A DNA stretch of 64,000 bases from Thermodesulfovibrionales bacterium (GTDB lineage Bacteria; Nitrospirota; Thermodesulfovibrionia; Thermodesulfovibrionales; Dissulfurispiraceae): positions 62,001 through 126,000 of the forward strand of contig JAGUWD010000001.1 in assembly GCA_020062545.1 (NCBI GenBank). The letters are read 5' to 3'. Below the pieces are notes generated by a model. It made no database searches. It saw only the letters and a list, made by a program, of their open reading frames with translations, and was not told the DNA's origin. Shown one piece after another: positions 51,289 through 59,645 of the stretch. The number at the start of each line of letters is the position of its first letter. The stretch's first letter is position 1. Made by a program: the position numbers and the translations under genes.

Positions 51289-52731
51289 ATGCTTTCAAAA
51301 AACACACATACGGGGATTATAGTGGCGCTTCTTTTATTGATCTTTGCAGCCTCGCCTGCAGAACCACAGAGTAGCGCTCTTTCTGACGAGGCGCAGAAAT
51401 GCCTTTCATGCCATTCGCAGCATGGGCTGGTCAAGACATTCGAGAATAGAGACACGTTGGAGGCATATGTGGATTCTGAAAAATTTAAAGCCTCTGCCCA
51501 CGGTTCACTGAAATGCTCGGACTGCCATGTCGATTTTGCAGGAGAGAAACATCCACAGAGAAGATTCAGGAGCAAGGAACAGTACAAGACAAAGTCTGCA
51601 ATGACCTGCAGAAAATGTCACCGTTGCGAGCAGATAAAGACAAAATCTATTCATTCCAGGCTATTGAGCGAAGAAGATTCTGGAATATCCCATCTATGCA
51701 CCAACTGCCACGGCTCACATTCAATAAAGCCGGTCAGCAGAAAGACATTCAAGAATGAAGAACAGTATTGTTTGAAATGTCATGGACATAAATTAAATAT
51801 GGGCTTTAAAAGCGGCGAAAACCTGTCGCTGAAAATAGACCTGTCCCTGCTGCAAAATTCGGTGCACAAAAGGCTGAGTTGCTCTGACTGCCATTTTGGC
51901 TTCTCCAATTCTCAGCATCCCCAGAGGAACTTCAAGGGCATGAGGGATCTTTCCATTGCAAACTCCGAAACCTGCAGGCGCTGCCACTTCGATAAATATA
52001 CAAAGACAATGGAAAGTATTCACTATACCATGCTCAGCCAGGGCAACCTTAATGCGCCTGTATGCACCGACTGTCATGGCTCGCATTCGATACTGCATTT
52101 TGGAAAAGAAAGAACTATCATTGCCCAGAGATGCAGGAAATGCCATACAGGGATATTCGAGGTGTATTCGGAAAGCGTACACGGCAAGGCCCTCTTTGAC
52201 GAGCACAATCAGGATGTGCCTGTGTGCATAGACTGCCACACAGCCCACGACATAAAAAACCCGCTCACGCTGGATTATCGAGAAAAGATACCGGACATGT
52301 GCAGCAACTGCCACGCAAATGAGGCAGTGGTGAGAAAATACGGACTTTCAACTGATGTGGTAAAGACATATCTATCCGACTTTCACGGAGTAACACTGAG
52401 TTTTTACAGAAAACAAAGGGAGGAGTTCAACAAGCCTGCACGCCAGATAGCAGTATGTACAGACTGCCACGGCACCCACAATATAGTCAGCACAAGGAGC
52501 ACAGACCCTGCAACAGTAAAGACAAATCTCGCCAGGAGGTGTCAGCAATGCCATAAGGATGCGGCAAAGAATTTCCCTGATACGTGGCTTTCACATTATG
52601 AACCAACCCTTGCAAACGCACCGCTGGTATTTATTGTCACAATGATATACAAGATATTTACACCTGTCATGGTAATAGGCATTATCCTGCAGATTCTTTT
52701 GCATATCTGGCGATATGCCGTAAACAGATAA
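51289..52731 (+). CDS. 13-CXXCH multiheme cytochrome with C-terminal TM
   Basis: 13 CXXCH motifs counted in the translation; C-terminal VMVIGIILQILLHIWRYAVNR; start MLSKN. Confidence 0.93.
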   Translation: MLSKNTHTGIIVALLLLIFAASPAEPQSSALSDEAQKCLSCHSQHGLVKTFENRDTLEAYVDSEKFKASAHGSLKCSDCHVDFAGEKHPQRRFRSKEQYKTKSAMTCRKCHRCEQIKTKSIHSRLLSEEDSGISHLCTNCHGSHSIKPVSRKTFKNEEQYCLKCHGHKLNMGFKSGENLSLKIDLSLLQNSVHKRLSCSDCHFGFSNSQHPQRNFKGMRDLSIANSETCRRCHFDKYTKTMESIHYTMLSQGNLNAPVCTDCHGSHSILHFGKERTIIAQRCRKCHTGIFEVYSESVHGKALFDEHNQDVPVCIDCHTAHDIKNPLTLDYREKIPDMCSNCHANEAVVRKYGLSTDVVKTYLSDFHGVTLSFYRKQREEFNKPARQIAVCTDCHGTHNIVSTRSTDPATVKTNLARRCQQCHKDAAKNFPDTWLSHYEPTLANAPLVFIVTMIYKIFTPVMVIGIILQILLHIWRYAVNR

Positions 52732-52743
52732 AGGGAGGATTAT

Positions 52744-53433
52744 ATGGCAGACCACAAAATAAAACGTTTCAGCACATATCGAATTGCCGAACACTGGGTA
52801 CATATGGCAATTTTTATTGTCCTCGTTGTCACCGGACTATCCCAGAAATTTTATTATCTCGATATCTCCCTCTGGCTCATCTTTCACCTCGGAGGGATCG
52901 ATTACGTGAGATTAATCCACAGGTATACCGGCATTATATTTTTAATCGCAATATCCATGCATGTTATAACAGGGATAGCAGGCATTGCGTTCAGGAGATG
53001 GAAACCCACCATGGTTATAAACAAAAAGGATTTTATCGATGCCGTATACAACATAAAATACTATCTCGGCATGGAAGACCATCCTGCAATCTGCGACCGT
53101 TACAGCTACAGGCAGAAATTTGAATACTGGGGCGTTCTCATCGGCTCTATTATAATGGTATTTTCCGGCCTTATACTCTGGTTCCCGGTATTCGTCACTC
53201 GCTTCCTCCCCGGAGAGGTTATTCCTGCGGCAAAGGTGCTGCACACCAATCAGGCGCTTTTGATATTCGTCATTATCGCGCTGTGGCATATCTACAACTC
53301 CATATTCAGCCCCGAGATATTTCCCATCGACAAGAGCATATTCACAGGTTCGATATCGAGGGACAGGATGCTCCGTGAACATCCTGTCGAACTCGCACGA
53401 ATGGAAGGCAGACCCATAGATGAGATGCAATGA
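52744..53433 (+). CDS. Cytochrome b subunit (FdnI/HyaC-like)
   Basis: FSTYRIAEHWVHMAIFIVLVVTGLSQKF; LIHRYTGIIFLIAISMHVITG. Confidence 0.85.
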   Translation: MADHKIKRFSTYRIAEHWVHMAIFIVLVVTGLSQKFYYLDISLWLIFHLGGIDYVRLIHRYTGIIFLIAISMHVITGIAGIAFRRWKPTMVINKKDFIDAVYNIKYYLGMEDHPAICDRYSYRQKFEYWGVLIGSIIMVFSGLILWFPVFVTRFLPGEVIPAAKVLHTNQALLIFVIIALWHIYNSIFSPEIFPIDKSIFTGSISRDRMLREHPVELARMEGRPIDEMQ

Positions 53434-53489
53434 TAGATAAAAGTTTAGAAATCAATGAACATCTATCCTAAAGTTGTATTTTTAGATTT

Positions 53490-55358
53490 TTGCTTTATAA
53501 TTCCATCATGGGTGAAGAAAAAGGAAGTTTGCGAAAGAGAATAACCCTATCAGTGACGCTGGGCATGTCCATAATACTGTTGAGCCTCGGAATTGTAAGC
53601 TATTACATAATCCAGAAAAACATAGAGGATTCCCTGAATAAAAAGCTCGCCCTCGCCCGCCTCATCAGAAACAATATAGACAATATCATAAAGGACAACG
53701 TGAACCGCCTCTACGACATATCCCTATCGGGCAGCGTAAACCTCGAAGACAATGACTTAACCCCTGAAAGGGAAGCCCTCAGCACGGCATACAGGTATTC
53801 CATATTCACCGATGGAATATTCCTCCTCGATAAAGTAGGTAATGTCATCCTGAATTATCCGGAGAAGATAAAGGATACCAACCTCAATATGTTGAGCATC
53901 GAGCCCATAAGCAGAATGATCTCTACGGGAAGGCCTGTTGTATCAAACATCTACAGCAGCGATACGGCAAATAGAAAGGTACTGTTTGTACTGGTGCCGC
54001 TCAAGGACAAAAACGGGAACCATGTGGGAATAGCAGGAGGCGAGGTCGATCCCACCAATCCGATCCTCACAAATATGCTGAGGTTTACCGATATAGGGGA
54101 GAATACATTCATTGACATCATAGACTCCAACGGCATAGTCATAGCCTCATCAAAGCCTTCACGCACGCTTACATACTGCGACTACAACAAATTCTTCAGC
54201 ACCATAATAAATTCTAAAAAAGAACGGGTAACAACATGCCACCAATGCCATGATCAGGAGAAGAAAAAAAAATCCACAAATGTCGTGGCATTTGTACCCC
54301 TTGAAATGGCTCCATGGGGCATATCCATACAGGAACCCGAAGTCGATGTCTTTGAGCCTTCCATGCATATGAAGAAGACCTTTGTCACCCTCGGAGCGAT
54401 TTTTATAGGGACTGCATTTATGCTCGCAATGGGGATAAGCAGGAGCGTGGTCGATCCAATAAAGGAATTGATAAAGGCAACAGACCGGATATCAAGGGGG
54501 GACCTTTCAGAGCCTGTTGCGGTTCAGGGCAGCGACGAGATAGGGGTACTAAGCCGGAGTTTTGAGACTATGAGGGAGAAACTTGACAGGTCTATAGAGA
54601 GCATAAAAAATTATAACCTTGAGCTCGAAAAGAGGGTTAAGGAAAGGACGCGGAAAATAAAAGAAGGACAGCAGAGGATCGAGAACCTGCTAAACAAGAT
54701 AATCTCCACAGAGGAAGAGGAAAGGAAGAGGATAGCGCGAAACCTCCATGACGATACAATACAGGACCTCTCGGCGCTTCTCATGAAGATCGATATGTGC
54801 AAACTCTATCCTGAACAGATTTCGGCAAATAAAATTGATGCCATCCGGGAAATAGTTATCAAAACCCTCGATGGACTCAATGCAGCCATACAAAACCTCA
54901 GGCCATCCCTTCTCGATGACCTTGGACTGGAAGCAGCAATCAAATGGCTCCTCGACATCCATTTGGGAGAAAAGGGGACAAACATCTTTTACAATATCAC
55001 CGGGGCCAAGAACAGACGGTTCAGTCAGGATATAGAGATAAGGCTCTTCAGGATTATACAGGAGGCGATTGCGAACATATCGCGCCATGCAAATGCCGAA
55101 AATGTCTTTGTGATTCTTAAGGCTGACAATAATTACATCAGCGTAGATGTGGAGGATGACGGAGAGGGATTCGATGTCAACACCCTGTTTCAGCAGGCCG
55201 TTCATGCAAGAAAAGACTTCAGGGGACTTGGGCTTTTAGGCATGAAGGAAAGGGCATCCCTTATGGGAGGCAGCGTGGATATACATTCAGCGCCTGGCTG
55301 CGGCACAAGGATAAGTCTTAAAGTTCCAATGAAGGCAGAGGGAGAAGAATATGTCTAA
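53490..55358 (+). CDS. NarX-type sensor histidine kinase with Cache-like sensor, CXXCH motif and HAMP
   Basis: KKERVTTCHQCHDQEKKK; HAMP RISRGDLSEPVAVQGSDEIG; RIARNLHDDTIQDLSALL; HATPase motifs. Confidence 0.92.
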   Translation: MLYNSIMGEEKGSLRKRITLSVTLGMSIILLSLGIVSYYIIQKNIEDSLNKKLALARLIRNNIDNIIKDNVNRLYDISLSGSVNLEDNDLTPEREALSTAYRYSIFTDGIFLLDKVGNVILNYPEKIKDTNLNMLSIEPISRMISTGRPVVSNIYSSDTANRKVLFVLVPLKDKNGNHVGIAGGEVDPTNPILTNMLRFTDIGENTFIDIIDSNGIVIASSKPSRTLTYCDYNKFFSTIINSKKERVTTCHQCHDQEKKKKSTNVVAFVPLEMAPWGISIQEPEVDVFEPSMHMKKTFVTLGAIFIGTAFMLAMGISRSVVDPIKELIKATDRISRGDLSEPVAVQGSDEIGVLSRSFETMREKLDRSIESIKNYNLELEKRVKERTRKIKEGQQRIENLLNKIISTEEEERKRIARNLHDDTIQDLSALLMKIDMCKLYPEQISANKIDAIREIVIKTLDGLNAAIQNLRPSLLDDLGLEAAIKWLLDIHLGEKGTNIFYNITGAKNRRFSQDIEIRLFRIIQEAIANISRHANAENVFVILKADNNYISVDVEDDGEGFDVNTLFQQAVHARKDFRGLGLLGMKERASLMGGSVDIHSAPGCGTRISLKVPMKAEGEEYV

Positions 55359-56010
55359 AATAAAGGTTCTTATAGCAGATGACCATGCCCTTGTGAGGGA
55401 AGGCATTACAGCCTTTTTGAAAACATGCGATGACATCGAGGTGGTTGCCGAGGCATCTGACGGCATCGAGGCAATAGAAAAGGCAAACAAGTTTTACCCT
55501 GACATAATTATAATGGACATAAATATGCCTAAACTCGGAGGATATGAGGCAACAATCGAGATGAAGAAAATGAACCCTGACACAAAGATACTTGTGCTTA
55601 CGCAGTATGAAGACAAGGAGTACATATCGAGGTTTTTAAAGGCCGGCGTATCAGGATATCTGCTTAAAAAGGCAGTGGGAAGCGACCTCATTGCAGCTTT
55701 AAGGGCCATCAACAGGGGAGAATTATATCTCCATTCATCAATTACTTCGGAGGTTGTTGCAGGCTATCTTGGCAAAGACAGGCAGACAATGGTGGAGGAC
55801 CCTTATGAGAAACTGACCGACAGGGAAAAACAGGTCTTGAAACTGATAGCAGAAGGATATACTCATAAAGAGGTGGCCGATATGCTCAATATCAGCACCA
55901 AGACCGTTATAGCACATCAGACAAATATAAGCGAAAAGCTCGACATCCACAGCCGTTCGGCTCTTATTAAATTCGCCATCCAGAGAGGGATAATAAAAAT
56001 AAATCAGTAA
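55351..56010 (+). CDS. NarL/LuxR-family response regulator
   Basis: KVLIADDHALVREGITAFL; LTDREKQVLKLIAEGYTHKEVADMLNISTKTV. Confidence 0.95.
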   Translation: MSKIKVLIADDHALVREGITAFLKTCDDIEVVAEASDGIEAIEKANKFYPDIIIMDINMPKLGGYEATIEMKKMNPDTKILVLTQYEDKEYISRFLKAGVSGYLLKKAVGSDLIAALRAINRGELYLHSSITSEVVAGYLGKDRQTMVEDPYEKLTDREKQVLKLIAEGYTHKEVADMLNISTKTVIAHQTNISEKLDIHSRSALIKFAIQRGIIKINQ

Positions 56011-56048
56011 GCATTGACTTTAATCCTTTCATACATTAATTTACATAT

Positions 56049-57710
56049 ATGCCTTTGTATATCCTTAAACGCCTTTTATTGATGATTCCCATTATATTCG
56101 GGATAACCCTTATAACATTCACCGTTATTCACCTTACACATGGAGACCCTGCGGGAAGAGAGATGGAATCCATGGAAACTGCAGCATATGGCGATGCCGT
56201 TATAGAAGGCACCATAGGCGAGCCAAGCACTCTCATTCCCATGCTTGCTGGCGATAGCGCTTCTCATAGCGTGGCAGGAATGATTTTTAACGGCATTGTA
56301 AAATATGATACGAACCTGAAGGTTATAGGAGACCTTGCAGAGTCATGGACAATCTCATCCGATGGTATGGTTATTACCTTTCGATTGAAAAAAGGGGTCA
56401 AATGGGCTGACGGAGTCGAGTTTACAGCAGACGATGTGCTGTTTGGATACAAAACCATTATTGATGAAAAAACACCGACACCTTACAAAGAGGATTACAT
56501 GCAGGTCAAAAAGTTCGAAGTCCTTGACAGATATACATTCAGGGTTACATATAAAAAACCTTTTGCGCCTGCACTCACATCGTGGGGGAATTTGGTTGTT
56601 CTTCCCAGACATCTACTTGAAGGCAAGGACATAACGAAAAGCGACTTTGGAAGGAATCCTATCGGGACAGGTCCTTACAAGCTCAAGAAATGGGTTTCGG
56701 GTCAGGAAGTGGTGCTTGATTCAAACAGGGGTTATTTCGATGGAAGGCCATATATAGACAGGTATATCTACAGGGTGATACCTGACCCGGCAACGCTTTT
56801 TTTAGAACTGCAGGCAGGGGGAATCGATATGATGGGACTTACTCCGATTCAGTATACGAAACAGACCAATACCGATTTCTTCAGAAAAAACTTCCAGAAA
56901 TTCCGCTACCCTGTATTCAACTATACCTATATGGGTTTTAATCTCAAGCATCCATGGTTTAAAGATAAGCGTGTGAGGCAGGCAATAGCGCATGCCATAG
57001 ATAAAAGTGAAATCATTGATGTTGTTCTCTTTGGACTTGGCAGCCCTGCTACAGGTCCTTATGTTCCAAACACATGGCCGTACAATCCATATGTAAAAAA
57101 ATATGAATTCGACCCGGAGAAGGCAAAAAGGCTTCTGAAAGAGGCAGGATGGGAAGATACCGATGGAGATGGAATTATAGACAAGGACGGCAAGCCGTTC
57201 CAATTCACTATTCTTACCAATATGGGCAACCGCCAGAGAATCAATACAGCTACTATTATTCAATGGAGACTCGCAAAGATAGGTATAAAAGTGGAGATAA
57301 GACTGCTTGAGTGGAGCACTTTCATCAACGAGTTTATCGATAAAAAACGGTTTGAGGCGGTCATACTCGGCTGGAGCATCGGCCTTGATCCCGACCAGTA
57401 TGATATCTGGCACTCCAGCAAAACAAGGGAAAAGGAATTTAATTTTGTCAGTTATAGCAATCCACTGGTTGACACGCTCCTCGAAAAAGGCCGGAGGACA
57501 TTCAATATAGAAGAAAGAAAAAAGGTATACTATAAAATCCAGGAAATACTTGCCGATGATCTGCCGTATATCTTTCTGTACGTGCCAGATGCCATTCCGA
57601 TTGTACATTCAAGGATTAAAGGCATCAAGCCTTCGCCTATAGGTATAAGTTATAATCTCCCTAAATGGTATGTGCCGGAAAAACTCCAGAGACATAGAAT
57701 AGAGCCCTGA
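56049..57710 (+). CDS. Family 5 oligopeptide-binding protein fused to a permease-type first TM
   Basis: N-terminus [35 protein letters not shown] is DppB-like; the remainder is SBP_bac_5 ([18 protein letters not shown]). Confidence 0.9.
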   Translation: MPLYILKRLLLMIPIIFGITLITFTVIHLTHGDPAGREMESMETAAYGDAVIEGTIGEPSTLIPMLAGDSASHSVAGMIFNGIVKYDTNLKVIGDLAESWTISSDGMVITFRLKKGVKWADGVEFTADDVLFGYKTIIDEKTPTPYKEDYMQVKKFEVLDRYTFRVTYKKPFAPALTSWGNLVVLPRHLLEGKDITKSDFGRNPIGTGPYKLKKWVSGQEVVLDSNRGYFDGRPYIDRYIYRVIPDPATLFLELQAGGIDMMGLTPIQYTKQTNTDFFRKNFQKFRYPVFNYTYMGFNLKHPWFKDKRVRQAIAHAIDKSEIIDVVLFGLGSPATGPYVPNTWPYNPYVKKYEFDPEKAKRLLKEAGWEDTDGDGIIDKDGKPFQFTILTNMGNRQRINTATIIQWRLAKIGIKVEIRLLEWSTFINEFIDKKRFEAVILGWSIGLDPDQYDIWHSSKTREKEFNFVSYSNPLVDTLLEKGRRTFNIEERKKVYYKIQEILADDLPYIFLYVPDAIPIVHSRIKGIKPSPIGISYNLPKWYVPEKLQRHRIEP

Positions 57711-57712
57711 AG

Positions 57713-58711
57713 ATGCTGATCTATCTCATTAAACGACTCCTCGAGATGATCCCAACGCTCTTTGGGATTACACTGCTTTCATTTTTTATTATCCATCTTG
57801 CCCCTGGAAAGCCGACAGATATACTCACAGAACTGAATCCCAAGATCACGCCCGAGGCAAGGCTGAAGCTCGAAAAATACTATGGGCTCGATAAGCCAAT
57901 AGTAGTTCAATACGGCATGTGGCTTAAAAGGATTGTAAGACTGGATTTCGGCGAATCCTTCTCAGGCGACAGAAGACCTGTTATGGAAAGGATATGGGAT
58001 ACGAAAAAGCCTCTGCTTGAAAGAAGGCTGTTTATCACATTTCTGATCAATGTGCTTTCCATGCTTATAATTTTTACCATTGCGATACCTGTCGGCATAT
58101 CTTCTGCAACTCATCAGTATTCACTGTATGACAAGATTACAACCACATCTGTCTTCATAGGCTTTGCCATACCCTCATTCTGGCTTGCACTCCTGCTGAT
58201 GATGCTTTTTGGTGTGCATCTTGGCTGGCTTCCAATATCAGGGCTAAAGTCCATGAACTATGACTCGCTGACACTCATGCAGAAAATATGGGATAGAATC
58301 CTTCATCTTTTGCTCCCTGTCTTTGTCTCTTCATTTGGAGGTCTTGCGGGTCTTTCAAGATACATGAGGGGCAGCATGCTTGAGGTGTTAAGGCAGGACT
58401 ATGTTACAACAGCGAGGGCAAAGGGATTATCCGAAAAGAGGATTATATACGGACATGCCCTGAGAAACGCACTTTTGCCTATCATCACATTGCTCGGACT
58501 TTCTATCCCCGGACTCATCGGCGGAAGTGTTATATTCGAAAATATATTCGGCATTCCGGGCATGGGCCAGCTCTTCTTTATGGGTGTGATGACAAGGGAT
58601 TATCCGCTGATAATGGGTATTTTGACAATCGGGGCAATATTGACATTGATAGGAAACCTGCTGGCAGATATCGGCTACATGCTCGCAGACCCGAGGATAA
58701 GGGTGAAGTGA
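57713..58711 (+). CDS. dppB: Oligopeptide ABC transporter permease DppB-like
   Basis: [60 protein letters not shown]. Confidence 0.93.
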   Translation: MLIYLIKRLLEMIPTLFGITLLSFFIIHLAPGKPTDILTELNPKITPEARLKLEKYYGLDKPIVVQYGMWLKRIVRLDFGESFSGDRRPVMERIWDTKKPLLERRLFITFLINVLSMLIIFTIAIPVGISSATHQYSLYDKITTTSVFIGFAIPSFWLALLLMMLFGVHLGWLPISGLKSMNYDSLTLMQKIWDRILHLLLPVFVSSFGGLAGLSRYMRGSMLEVLRQDYVTTARAKGLSEKRIIYGHALRNALLPIITLLGLSIPGLIGGSVIFENIFGIPGMGQLFFMGVMTRDYPLIMGILTIGAILTLIGNLLADIGYMLADPRIRVK

Positions 58712-58714
58712 TAT

Positions 58715-59554
58715 ATGAAGATATTTTGGAAGAGGTTTAAAAGGAATAAACTTGCAGTAGCAGGTGGGGTTATCGTGGTTGTCCTTTTTGTTATTGCGGT
58801 GCTTGCGCCTTTCATTTCTCCATTTAATCCCAACGATATTGACAGAAAACACATCCTTGAGCCCCCGGGCGCGAGGCACCCCCTTGGAACCGATGACCTC
58901 GGTAGAGATGTTTTATCACGAATGGTGTATGGCAGCCGGATATCACTATCAGTCGGCTTTATTGCTGTAGGCATAGCAACAATTATAGGCATGCTGCTCG
59001 GTGCAGTATCAGGATACTATGGCGGCTGGACCGACAGGGCAATAATGCGGTTTATTGATATAATGCTTTCTATTCCGACATTCTTTCTGGTCCTTGCTGT
59101 CATAGCCTTTGTCGGCCCGAGTATCTGGAACATTATGATAGTTATAGGGTTTACATCATGGATGGGAGTAGCGCGACTTGTAAGGGCAGAATTTCTATCA
59201 TTGAAAGAAAGGGAATTTGTCCTTGCTGCAAAGGCGCTGGGGGCAAGCGATATGAGGATAATCTTAAGACACATTATGGTAAACAGCATGGCTCCTGTGT
59301 TCGTTTCTGCTATTCTTGGTGTGGCAAGCGCAATACTGGTGGAATCGGCTTTAAGTTTTCTCGGCATAGGGGTTCAGCCTCCTACACCCAGCTGGGGTAA
59401 TATGCTCACATCAGGGAAGGACAACATAGAGATAGCATGGTGGCTGTCCCTTTTCCCAGGCGTTGCCATTCTTATCACCGTGCTCAGCTACAACCTCTTT
59501 GGAGAAGGATTGAGGGATGCCCTTGACCCGAGGTTATGGACCAGTGAGAGATAG
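58715..59554 (+). CDS. dppC: Oligopeptide ABC transporter permease DppC-like
   Basis: HPLGTDDLGRDVLSRMVYGSRISLSVG; PTPSWGNMLTSG. Confidence 0.93.
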   Translation: MKIFWKRFKRNKLAVAGGVIVVVLFVIAVLAPFISPFNPNDIDRKHILEPPGARHPLGTDDLGRDVLSRMVYGSRISLSVGFIAVGIATIIGMLLGAVSGYYGGWTDRAIMRFIDIMLSIPTFFLVLAVIAFVGPSIWNIMIVIGFTSWMGVARLVRAEFLSLKEREFVLAAKALGASDMRIILRHIMVNSMAPVFVSAILGVASAILVESALSFLGIGVQPPTPSWGNMLTSGKDNIEIAWWLSLFPGVAILITVLSYNLFGEGLRDALDPRLWTSER

Positions 59555-59645
59555 CTGTTGGCTCATAGCTCATGGCTCATAGTCTTCAGTTGATGGTATT
59601 ATTGTATTGCTATGAGCTATCAGCTATCAGCATTGAGCTATCTGC
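59552..59645. repeat. Short tandem/palindromic tract at dppC-glnE junction
   Basis: TAGCTGTTGGCTCATAGCTCATGGCTCATAG ... CTATGAGCTATCAGCTATCAGCATTGAGCTATC. Confidence 0.88.

Noticed and set aside
56802-57608. 268-aa minus-strand ORF
   Set aside because: Antisense to the oligopeptide-binding protein; no recognisable motif.
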